Assembly (NCBI GenBank): GCA_019916065.1
Contig: CM034243.1
Location: 25,012,147-25,076,146 of the forward strand
Direction: 5' to 3'
DNA: 64,000 nt
Origin: Vitellaria paradoxa
Lineage: Eukaryota > Streptophyta > Magnoliopsida > Ericales > Sapotaceae
In this document: positions 24,739-36,400 of the stretch, in pieces
How the letters are laid out: every line of letters starts with the position of its first letter
Position numbering within the stretch: position 1 is the first letter of the stretch
Translations under genes and position numbers: made by a program
The notes under the pieces: model-generated
Told to the model about the DNA's origin: nothing
What the model saw: the letters and a program-made list of their open reading frames with translations, nothing else
Database searches by the model: none

Positions 24739-25119
24739 GGTGCCATTTGGAGCACAAAAAAAGTTTAAAAAAACTTCAAAAGTTTTACCTTTTTCAAATT
24801 CTAAAAAATTTCAATTTTTTTTTGAAAAAGTTATCAAAATTTGTTAGAATGAACCAAAATGGTGCGTTCCAACGGATTTTACCAGATTTTTTTAAAAGTT
24901 GAACTGACATTTGCATCAAAAAGTTTCATAGAACTCCAAAAATTTTTAAGATCTTTTATTAAAATTTTGTCACGTGTCACTTTATATAATTTTTAATAAT
25001 TTTATATCAAATTAAAGATAAACATCCTCCTATCATTTCAAAATAACTTTTTACATTCTAAACTCCAAAAAAATTTTACTTTTGGTTTTTTGAGTTTTTT
25101 GGGGGCTCCAAACGCACCC
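24739..25119. mobile_element. Tourist/Harbinger-like MITE, 381 bp, TAA target duplication
   Basis: Left end GGTGCCATTTGGAGC; reverse complement of the right end GGGTGCGTTTGGAGCC. TAA flanks both sides (24736-24738 and 25120-25122), as expected of PIF/Harbinger elements. Internal sequence such as CACGTGTCACTTTATATAAT matches the copies at 28901 and 29465, in inverted orientation. Confidence 0.75.
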
Positions 25120-25122
25120 TAA

Positions 25123-26038
25123 GTGTGGGTTTAGGGTATTAAATTTGGCCAAAAGCATATAATTTTTACCAATTTTTCTAATTTTTTCCAATTCTTATTA
25201 ATCTTTTTTACACATTTCGAGTAACACATCAAACGCCCAACAATTTAAAATTTATCTATTTTTTATTTTTATTTTTTGTTTTTTTTTTTTGTTTTTGGTC
25301 AAAATTTACCACTTCAAATAACTACCACATGACTTTTTTATGGGAGGTGAAAAACAACTTAAATTTGGGAGGAGAAAAATTGCGCTATGCCAATACAAAA
25401 TTAATAGACGATTTAAACCATTGTAACTCAGCACAACAAGAAAAAAGATACATAAATTACATTAAATCATTTTTAGCAGTACAATTCAAAAATATAAGAC
25501 TAAAAAGAAAAACATATTCTCTTTTCTAAAGAATACCCTTTTTGAAAGGTATTTTCTAAAGAATACCGTTATAAGTTTATCTTGAACGTTAATATCACCT
25601 CAGCGAACAATATCCCAGGCATAATTATTTTTTAATATTCAGGCATAGCTTGGAAAAAAAATAAAGCTAATTTTTTTTTGTGTAACTAACTACTAATTAA
25701 TTACTAAAAAATTAGGTTTTTTTTTTTTTTTTTGTATTTAGAAAGTGAAAAAAAACTAACTTTTTTCGATGGCTCAGGATGTTCAGGTCAAATTGCACGC
25801 GTTTCGACTAATCCTTGAAGGCCCTAAAATTAATAACCGAATAAGTGTCTAGTGACCTTGAAGAGACTCGAGTAAGAAACAATTGGGGAGTATTAAAAAA
25901 AACACACTAGTTTGTTAGTAACTGACTTTTTAATTTTTTTTATTTGTTAACATATTAATTTGGCCTTCATAGTTAAAAAAAGTTTAAAGTATAAGATGGT
26001 AATTTTCGTCATTTAAAAAAAAAAGGACAAAAAGTTAA
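25123..26038. other. Intergenic AT-rich spacer
   Basis: Poly-T runs and short open frames without motifs. Nothing recognisable. Confidence 0.5.
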
Positions 26039-26351
26039 GGTGGTATTTAGTTTACTTTTCTATTTTATGTGTTTTAAAAATCTTAAAACTAGAAAATAGA
26101 AAATATTATGTTTTCTTCATTTTGAGATTTTCTTTATTTTTGGTTAAAAATGTCCAAAACGATTTGTTTTTTTTTTATTTTATATGTAAACTCATTTTTT
26201 ATTTTTTAAAATAAATTTTGAAAATACAAGTGACCATTGTTTTAACTGTTCTTCTTATTTTCAAAAGCATAAAATAACAAGTTTACTCAAAACAGAAAAT
26301 AAAAAATAAAAATAAAAAACAGAAAATAAAAAAACAAACTAAATTACACCC
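26039..26351. repeat. MITE-like element with inverted ends (family D)
   Basis: The left end GGTGGTATTTAGTTTACTTT pairs with the reverse complement of the right end, GGGTGTAATTTAGTTTGTTT. The inside is A/T homopolymer-rich. A diverged relative, sharing TTATGTATTAACTCATTTTT and AATACAAGTAATCAAATACG-type stretches, lies at about 11560-11840. No clear target duplication. Confidence 0.5.
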
Positions 26352-27300
26352 AAAAAGTTAGAAGCTACCGTGCTTCTCAAAAGTTACCTCAGGTACCCGG
26401 ACCAAATTTGCGGCAAGTCAACTAATTGCGGCACCTGAATTTACCCGAGATTTGAATTAGTGAGGAATTGGGAGCAAGGTCTAATTATCAGTGTTCAATA
26501 CGTTAGGCAAAATGGCTTAAGAAAATTGTGAAGGAAAGAGTATTGATTGACAATAGTGAATAAACCTGAATTTTGGGAATAAATCCTATATTTATAGTAA
26601 AATGGTATAAATAAATTAATATATATAAATAATGGAGATGCAATGATTTTATATGTTATATGTATAAATTAAAGTATACAGTGTTTATTTTTCCTTAAAT
26701 GTCTTTTATTCCACATTTAATACTTTTCACTTTGTATTAAATACGCGTAGAAAGAATGAATGTCAGAAGAATGTCCAAATGTTGTAGAAGAATGAACTAA
26801 CTAAGTTAACTTTAAAGTAATAAGTTTAGTTCATTTATTACTATTTTTCATTTATGATTAGAATTACATCATTAGGTGATGGGATCTAACTGTAACGATT
26901 TTATGATTATTAAACCAACGCCGGACATGTTTCTATTGTGTTCGGAATAATGTCACAGTGTTTCATCGTATTATACTTGAAAGGGCACCATGAGCCCTTT
27001 GTTATTTTTGTACCAACAGATTCATCGCCATGCTAAGCATTGAAATCGCGTTTGTATTGTCGTCAATCTGGAATATACCGTCCACTAGGCTTTAATTTGT
27101 CTTTCCTTCCAATACGATGATCTCCTTGTCTTGATTGATTCATGGCCCTGTCTTCTTCTGCTCTCTTTGTCCTTCAATGAACACCATTTTTGTTTTCTTT
27201 CTTTGGGGTGGTTAGTTCAATGGACCCCATTTTTGTTCATCAAATTTTTCTTAAAAAAAATGGGCTCCTCCAATTTTTTCTATGCGTCTAGTTATCACTA
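26352..27300. other. Intergenic region upstream of the VAP gene
   Basis: Presumed promoter-distal region of the plus-strand VAP gene. No coding exon or structured repeat seen. Confidence 0.4.
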
Positions 27301-27440
27301 AATCTCGCTCTCTCTCTCTCTCTCTCTGTCTCTCTGTGGATTCTGATGGTGAAAGGGTTGGTTCTGAAACTTGAATTTGCAGGTCCGGAGATCTAAGTAC
27401 GACCATCAACCTTGTAGTTTTTTCATGCTGAAGGAAAGCA
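27301..27440 (+). promoter_or_regulatory. 5' leader of the VAP gene with (CT)n tract
   Basis: A CT tract at about 27306-27336 sits about 105 bp ahead of the ATG at 27441; pyrimidine tracts near transcription starts are common in plants. TTTGCAG|GTCC near 27381 could be a leader-intron acceptor, but no donor was assigned. Confidence 0.4.
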
Positions 27441-30400
27441 ATGAGTGAACAGCTTTTGGAAATTCATCCCCGAGAAATCAAGTTCATATGTGAGTTCATC
27501 TATCTTCGTCGCATGTCTTTTTCACTCATCAGTCTTACGACGGCTAGCAGGAACCGACCGTGATTTCTGGCTAACGTTATCCATTTAAGAGTAAACTAAC
27601 ATGCTCGTCTCAGTATTTGGGTAATTACGTTTACAATTTCTTATTATCTAAAAGTTAAATTTACATTTTTTTTATTTTAAAATATGATTAATATTAACTT
27701 TCTTCCATTAAAATTTAATAAAAAATATTAAAATAACTAAAATTTTAGATGTTTTACATATTTTACACGTTCGTCTCTCACATCTTTGTTAATTTTTTTA
27801 TTTACAAAAATTCCTAAAAACTTTTTGTTTTTGTTTATTTTTTAAAATTTTGAGTATTTTTTATGAAAATAGTTTTTAAATTATTCCTATTTTTTCTATT
27901 TTGTTCTCAAACTATCAAACATATCTATTACATTATTAAACTATCTAATTCCATTCTATTTGGTCCGAATACTAATTTCATCCATTAAATTTAATCGAAA
28001 AATTGTCATATGTGGGTCATGTGACTTTTTTACGTCATTCTAGGGATATAATGGTCAATTCATCTCTATTCCTCTAATCTGGCGCCAAAAAATGTATATT
28101 TTTAAATATAAATTATGAATATTAATTATTAAAAATATTTTTTTTATTAATTATAATTTTATAAATTTATTTTAAATTTTAAATATATATTTTAAAGAGA
28201 ATACTTTGTTTTAAAATATATTCTTCTAAATATAATTTTATAAATTTAAAATTATAATTTATATTGATAATTTTAAAATTTTAAATATATCTTTTTAATG
28301 TAGATCTATTTAAATTATATCGTTAACTAATATAGTTAGATAAATATCATAAACAAATATACCTAAACTATTAGTAAGTAAATCATTTTTGAATCACATG
28401 ACAATAATATATATTAGTTAATAATGTAATTTAAATAGATTTAAATTAAAAATACATTTAAAATTATAAAATTATGAATATAAATTATAATTTTAAATTT
28501 ATGAAATTATATTTAAAAGAATATATTTTAAAACAAAACATCCTATTGAAAACATATATTTAAAATTTAAAATAAATTCATAAAATTATAATTAATAAAA
28601 ATATGTTTCTAATAATTTATATTTAAAAACATAAAATTTTTGGCGGTAGATGAAAGGAATAGTCATGGATTGATTATTATGCCCCTAGGTGGGGTGAAAG
28701 AGATTAAATGACCAGCACATGACAATTTTTTCATTAATCTTAATAGATGGAGTTAGTGTTTTGACTAATAAAAAGAAATTAAATAGTTTAAAAATGTAAT
28801 AGGTGTGTTTGATAATTAAGAACGAAATAGAAAAAAAGAAGAATAATTTGAAAGATATTTTCATAAAAAATTCTAAAATTTTTATAAAGAAAACTGATAA
28901 AGGAGTTGTTTGAAGTGCCAAAAAAAGCAACAAAAAAAAAAAAAAAAAACCAAAAGTGATTTTTTTTTTGAAATTTAGAATGTAAAAAGTTGTTTTAAAA
29001 TGATAGTTAGATATTTATGTTTGATTTGATATAAAGTTGTTAAAAATTACATAAAGTAATATATGACAAAATTTTAGTAGAGAACTTTAAAAATTTTTTG
29101 AATTTTGTGAAATTTTTTAGTACAAATGTCAGTTCAACTTTTTCAAAAATCTAGCAAAATCTGTTAGAAGGCACTATGATGGTATATTTCAATGGATTTT
29201 GACAAATTTTTAAAAAATGTTGAAATTTTTTGGAGTTCGAAAAGTTGAAACTTTTAAAATTTTTTAGAGTTTTTCAAATTTGGTTGGAGTTCCAAACGGT
29301 CTCAAAATATATAATAAAGGGAGGAATAAAATAGGAAAATATCTAAATTTTTAATTATTTTAACATTTTTTATTAAATTTTAAATAATTTAATGAAAGTG
29401 AGTCAATGTTAACTATAATTCAAAATAAAAAAGTAGGTACAATTTTTAAAAATTGGGAGATATAGGGTCTGTTTGGAGTCCCAACTAAATTCAAAAGTTT
29501 CTAAAAGTTTTCAAAAGTGTATTTTGAAATTATTGTATAATGATTGTTGAATGTTTATATTTGATTTGATATAAAATTGTTAAAAAGTATATAAAGTGAC
29601 ACGTGTCAAAATTTTAGTGGAAGTTTTTGAAAAATTTTGGAATTTTGTATATTTTTTTGCACACGTGTCAGATCACTTTTATTTAAATTTTGGTAAAATC
29701 CGTTGGAACGGAGCATATGTGGTGCGTTTTAACGGTATTTTAAAATTTTGGCAGACCGTGTCAGCGGCAGCTGTGTCGGCTTTTGAGTTTTTCTAAATTT
29801 TTTTTGAAGTTCCAAACGAAGCCATAATTGTAATTATCCAAATTACGAGGAGAGTAATTGTAACATATCCTATTCTAGAATTGATTTTGATTGGATCAAG
29901 TGTACGCATCTCCTAAAATTTGGTTAATTAGAATCTGTTCAACCATTTTAAATTTGTTAGGAATCTTTCTAATTTCAAAAAGCTGCGAACAATGGACCAA
30001 TCGCCATAAGGAAAAGTTTAATTCTTGTAATCAAAGATGTGAATAATTAAAACTTTCTTCCCAAGTATTTTAAATTACGGTAGAATTTGAAGTGGCGAAA
30101 AATAAAATAAAATAATATAAATATTAGTTCGTAGTTTGCCTAATGAGTTAAAAATTTTTCAACCCTTAAAAAAATTTATCAAAAATAAAATTTACTTCAC
30201 ATTTTGTATCCGTAGCAGCGTTTGTGAATTCGCTTTCGGGGATACTGGAAACAAATACTTCAATTACAAACCAAAAAAAAAAAAAAAAAAAAAAGCCCCC
30301 CCTCTCTCTTATCCTCTTTCTTTCTCCTCTGAAATTGTATCTTTTCCAGCTTCTCCTCCTCGCCGATCTCTCTTTCATGGAGGTCTTTAGGGGATTGACC

Positions 30401-33400
30401 GTTTTAGTTCTTGAATTTTGCTGGCATAGTCGCGATCGGAAGCCGAGCGCTGGCGCGAATTTCATCTTTGGATGGAAATTAGGAGCTTTTGGAGAGAGCA
30501 ATTGGCTTTTTTTTTTTTTATTCAGTTGAAGATGAGAGAGACTGGAAACAAAGTGATCAATACGAACGGGAAAAGGACTATGGAAGCAATGGTGGGAGCA
30601 TAATTGGTCCTTAGGGGTTTGGACCTCCTTTGTGATCTATTTGCTTGCTCTGATGTGGTGAATTCTTGATACTCGGAGGGTAGATATTTGAATTCTGCAA
30701 CTAAGTCATCTTCATCTTCGTGGTCCATCCAACTGGGTGGTTGTTTTCCCTGTTTGGGTTTTTTTTTTAACATTGTGGCAGATCCGGCGAGTGCTGGAGA
30801 AGGTGGGGAGGGGCAGAGGGAGGAGGGAGATATTGTTCCAGCACAAAGCCATGACTGTGATCTCATATATAACAAATTTTTATATAATTATTCTCTCTCT
30901 AGACATCAAATTCTCTCTTATCACCTTCTTTTTATGAAAAATCCACGCCAGTCACCTGTAATTATTCAATTCAAATGACAAGGGGAAGTAAAGTGTAAAT
31001 TAGCCTTCGTTAATTGGAAAAAAAAATGATATCCATTTTAATAAAATTAGATTTTAATGGTAATCATGGCAACATAATAAAATGTGGCCCGGGTTCAGTC
31101 GCATTGGTTAGCGGGTTTGATCTCCCCATGTAAACAATGCAGGTTCTGAGTCCCGCGACTCAATTAGAAAGCATGATTGAGGAGTTAGTCAAAGAATAAT
31201 TGAGATATTAGTAACGTGTCTCTCGATTTACCTGTCATCTACATAGTTCTTTAAGACTGCAATAAATCAATGGGTTCTGGGTTAAAAAAAAACGTAATAA
31301 ACTGTGTATAAATATTTTGGGAAAAAATTTAAAATTATTTTAACTTGGACGATGTGCTGTCTCTGTGCATGTATGGCACACGGGGCAATATTAGGTGACG
31401 AGACTAGTGGAGGTTAAGTATATCAGGGAAATTTTGTTCAATAAAAAAGCAAAAGGGATTTAACTATGATTTGCAGTTGAGTTGTCCCCTGAATTGATTT
31501 GGTTGCTCTAAACCTTTGATCCTGTGATTTTTAGTGTAAATTAATTATATGGCAAGCAAATCCATTTGGTTAACTAAAACAAGATTGACGTTGTGATTAT
31601 TAGTTCATATTGTAGTGATCTGCCCAAACTTTTCCTTGCTTGGGGTTTACGCATGTAAATCATTCGTGCCTTTCTTATCCGTGCTTTTTCATAATATGAT
31701 GTTAACAAGATACTGAAAATGAAACAACCAAATTGCTTCAACTTCATAGTAGTAGCAAATTTGTTTCATTTCATTTATTTGATTGCGTTTCATGTCCAAT
31801 TATTATTCAGTTGAAGTGAAGAAGCAATCTTCGTGCTCAGTTCGACTAGCCAATAAGTCCAACAACCATGTTGCTTTCAAGGTATTCGGTATTTATTCAC
31901 ATAAATATTACTTGTAAATCATTGCATTAGCTAATAGAATGCTGGATGGCAATGTAATCTACTTATGTTTTGGCAGGTTAAAACTACATCTCCAAAGAAA
32001 TATTGTGTACGACCAAACACGGGCCTTATCAAGCCAAAATCAACTTATGATTTTGTGGGTATGTGCTATAAATTGTATAGTAGCTGAAAAGTTACATACA
32101 ATTTTTCAATTAAAGAGGAAATTATATCAAAACGATGTGTGTTTGCCTGAGGCACATATAAATCTTTTGAGATTTCATGCCTCTTGGGATGAAATATTTG
32201 GTTTTTGGCTGGGATGTCACCTTTTTTTTTTTCATCACGAACTCAAACACCCCCACGCCCAAACTAGAAGGGGGGGGGGGGGGAGCCTCATTGCCTTTGA
32301 TATTGTGCAATTTTGTTCATTGTAAGGTTGGCAATCTTTGGTTAAAAGAGTTTTCTAATCTTTGTATACTTACACGTAGGTTAAGGTGTTAAGTTTTAGG
32401 GTTAGAATGGTTTGTTTCGGAGCCTTAGAAAATCTGGAAATATTGTTTTTCATGGGATACTCGCAAGATACTCAAGCAAAATGATTTCAAGTAATGCGAG
32501 ATGCAGGTTGGATATTGTGGGGAAATTGGTGAGGTTGTCACGGGAACTCTAGTGAGCCGCGATTTAGCAGTTTTTAAACCGAGTTTGAAATTCTATTTCA
32601 CTTGAGATTTCGTGCTATTTACATTATGGGGCATCTTTAGGGTTTCCAGAAGAAAGATGTATATTTAGAGAGTGATTAAAATTAGTAGATCTAGGTTTTC
32701 TCTTAAGCTTAGTCAAAGCGCTTCATCTTCTTCATGCATTGGTAATTCAAAGGATTTTAGATCTTGCATACCGTGGATTTGGTTGGCTGTACATTTAGTT
32801 AGTGTCGTGGATTTAGTTGATCTTCAAGGACTTAGAGATTGTTCTTTCATTTGGATTGATGCATAAGGATTTGAGCACAGGCGTCAACAGTATATGTTCT
32901 CGGATTTGATACTATTGAGAAATTGAGTTTGTGTAATAAATACACATTTATAGTAAAAGATTCAAGATTTTTCTCAGTTTAGTTTTTTCTTTGTTAAAAA
33001 TCTTGAACATCTTCGCTTTCGTTTTATTATTGATTGATTGCATGATTGTTGGGATATCTGGAATATCATGTTTTTCAATTGTGTTTGAAATCAATACGCT
33101 CAACATAGATTTTATGGGGACTGTTTATTGATTTATTTATTTTGTTTGCTTTGGCAATCATACGAAGACTTTTTATGCCGATGACAAAATTTTGTGCATG
33201 GAAGCCTTTGTGTGTATAGCATGCTTTTCAAGTAGCTTTTCTGTTTGCAGAGGTCTTTATCAAATTGCTCTCTCTCTCTCTCCCTTTTTTTTTTTCCTTT
33301 CTAAATTTTGTTTCAAAAAGGAGAGAGAAAATTCTAGAAGCATAGATTCAGACAAGGAAATAGGCTATGATATTTGGGTTATAATGTTATACAGTATAGA

Positions 33401-36400
33401 AGGGGACTTCTTCTGGATGAGAAATGATTTCTAATTCAGTCAGAGCTCAAACTAAATTACTTCAGGCTGTATTCAAAGTATTAACGTAATATGCAGTTGA
33501 AGGTTATGAAGCTTTGGTCATTTAGGATAAGAAACATAGACCGATGTGTTGCAAGTTCAACAGCTGAAAGGAGATTGATCTAAGTAACTACCGATGAAAG
33601 TATTTAATAGCAGAATTGTTGATGGTCTACTATGTTTTTTTCATGGTAACAGGTCATCATATTTATAACCTACTTTGTTGACTTCGCTGCTGTATTTACT
33701 GAACTTCTCATGCTTATCAATGAAGATGGCGTGTTGACAGATTCACATTTAGTTTCTGGGGTAGGGTAAAGATTTTTTTCACACCTAATTAATGGCTAAT
33801 ATTTTCGAAAACTATCTTTCCATGCATATTATTAGATGCATCGACGGCTATCTAGAAAGGGGTGACCTAGTGCACAGGGCTCCTTGCCACACGGAGTCTG
33901 GGAAGGGGCAATGTACGTAGTCTTATCCTTAGAAACTGAGGAGACTGTTTCTGAATTAAATCCACGATCTCCAAGTTGGAAATAAGCAACCTTACTATTG
34001 TGCCAAGGCTGACCCTAATACATCCGAAGTTTAGTACCTTGACTTTTTAAATGGGCATTCGAGCATTGGATAAAAATATTGGGAACAGGAGTACATTGTT
34101 CACAAAGTTTCCCATCATAGCTTTGGATTGTTTTTTTGTTATCAACTACCATTTTTCGTTGTTGACACATTTGGTGTTACGTAGTTGAAATGTGAGCTCA
34201 CCATAGTTTCAGATTGTTTGTTGTCATTGTTCACTGTGGAAGAATTTGTTCTGTAGTTCGAATGCAAGCACAGAGGTTAGCTCCTCCTGACATGATATGC
34301 ACAGACAAGTTTCTAGTTCAGAGCACCGTTGTTCCTGCAGCAACAACAGATGTCGATATTACTCCTAGCATGGTAAGTTCTGTACTTGTGTACAAAGTTG
34401 TTGGCTCTACTTTTTATTCTGTTCTGTCATGGTTTTGTTTGGCAGTTTGCCAATGATGACAGCAGATGCGTTGAAGAGATCAAACTGAGAGTAATTCTTG
34501 TCAGACCTCCCGATGCTGAAATACAGTCACAAATCATCAAAACATTTAAAGAGGTGATAACTTATGAGGATTCAATGCTGAAAGATCAAGTACTGAGGAA
34601 AGTTGAAAGCCCAATCGATAATTTCACTGTAAGAAATTTTCTCTTCTACATGACATCAGATTCATCTATACCCTGGTTGTATTTCAATATCAGGTAAATT
34701 ATACTTGGCACCTCTTTACTTTACCATTGATCTCACTTCAAGACCTGTACTTGTTGCACTTTGCCCTTTCAGTCAATTATTGTTAACCAAATCCATAGCA
34801 CACAATAGACGTGTTTTATGTCAATAAATCTGTTAGAAGGGGGCAAAGTTGGATGATTTGAAGTATAGGGACCAAAGTGAGATTGGGATAAAGTACAGGG
34901 GTGCTAAGTGTAGTTTACCTTTCAATGTATTGATTTTTGGGCATCAACTTATTGTAATTTTTTTCAGGCACCGTTCTTGAAGTCTTTTCAGTATTTCCTG
35001 GATCTGCTTGTGTTGTGTTTTTTTTTTTTTTTTGGCAGGTAGTTGTTCATTTACTTATGTAGTTCATTAGGAAAGAGATTTGAATTAGGTATTCACAATA
35101 TTAGTTAATTCTATCTGTCATATTATGATGGAAGTCCATAGTTCTCCTTTGTTTGTAATAAAAGCACTGCATCAGAAAAATATTCTACATTTCAATATTT
35201 TTTTTCCCCGCAGCATAAGGCTCCTGAGGAGGTAGAGGAATACGAAATGGAAAACAATGAAGACAGATTTGCAAAGGATGTGGACTACAAGACAGTTAAG
35301 GATGTTGAGGAGCCCGCAAAGGATATGGACTGCAAGACAGTTAAGGATGTTGAAGAGCCTGCAAAGAATGTGGAGTACAACACAATTAAAGATATTGAAG
35401 AGCCTGCTAATGATGTGGAGTACAACACAATTAGGGATATTAAGGAGCCTGCAAAACATGTGGAGTACAACACAATTAAGGATGTTGAGGATCCTGCAAA
35501 GGTTGTGGAGAACGAAAAAATGAAGGACACAGAGGAGCCTCCAAATGATGTAGAGCATGAAATAATGAAGGACGTGGAGGAGCATGCAAACGATGTAGAG
35601 CATAAAACAAAGAAAGATGTTGAAGGGTTGAAGTTTGTTGAAGATATTGAAGAGCCTGCAAAGAATGTGGAGTACAACACAATTAAAGATATTGAAGTGC
35701 CTGCAAAGGATGTGGAGTACAACACAATTAGGGATATTAAGGAGCCTGCAAAACATGTGGAGTACAACACAATTAAGGATGTTGAGGATCCTGCAAAGGT
35801 TGTGGAGAACGAAAAAATGAAGGACACAGAGGAGCCTCCAAATGACGTAGAGCATGAAATAATGAAGGACGTGGAGGAGCATGCAAACGATGTAGAGCAT
35901 AAAACAAAGAAAGATGTTGAAGGGTTGAAGTTTGTTGAAGATATTGCCGACCTGAAGTCAAGACTAAATGAAATTGAATCAAAGATAAATGAGGTCAGTT
36001 GTCTCTAGGGATTTTGGTTTCTGATTTGATGTTGTATTAACTAGGTGGCTTTTTTTGTTTGCACTAAGTTGCTTGCACTAACGATGAGATTTATCCGCAT
36101 TTATACTTAGAATTTGATATTTTATGCCTCTGTCTGTTCTAGATAGATTTTATTCAAACTGACCATGTGAAGGATAGCATAACTGTGGGATTACTTATCC
36201 CAGGTTGCATATTAGTTCTTTCCTCCTTTTCTTTCTGATTAGAAGCAATGTGAAAGACGAAAAAGCACGGCAAGGTTTTGGGTGCATTAGATACAACATT
36301 TAGATACGCCCAAAAATATCCTTAATTCTCAGAATCCTTAAATTTGATTATGAAGAGGAATAAATTTCAAAATTGCAGTATTGGTTGTGACCCAAGAAGC

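Noticed and set aside
31088..31160. Possible functional tRNA gene
   Set aside because: A- and B-box-like words are present but no acceptor stem or cloverleaf can be drawn; a SINE head fits better.
35285..35827. Second minus-strand Ser/Phe-rich repeat frame opposite VAP exon 6
   Set aside because: Another shadow of the same 45-bp repeat.
35172..35900. Long minus-strand frame (242 codons, Leu/Cys/Phe-rich repeats) opposite VAP exon 6
   Set aside because: It is the mirror of the coding repeat array; a repeat free of stops on one strand and with a 45-bp period gives open frames on others too. There is no start context or splice support.
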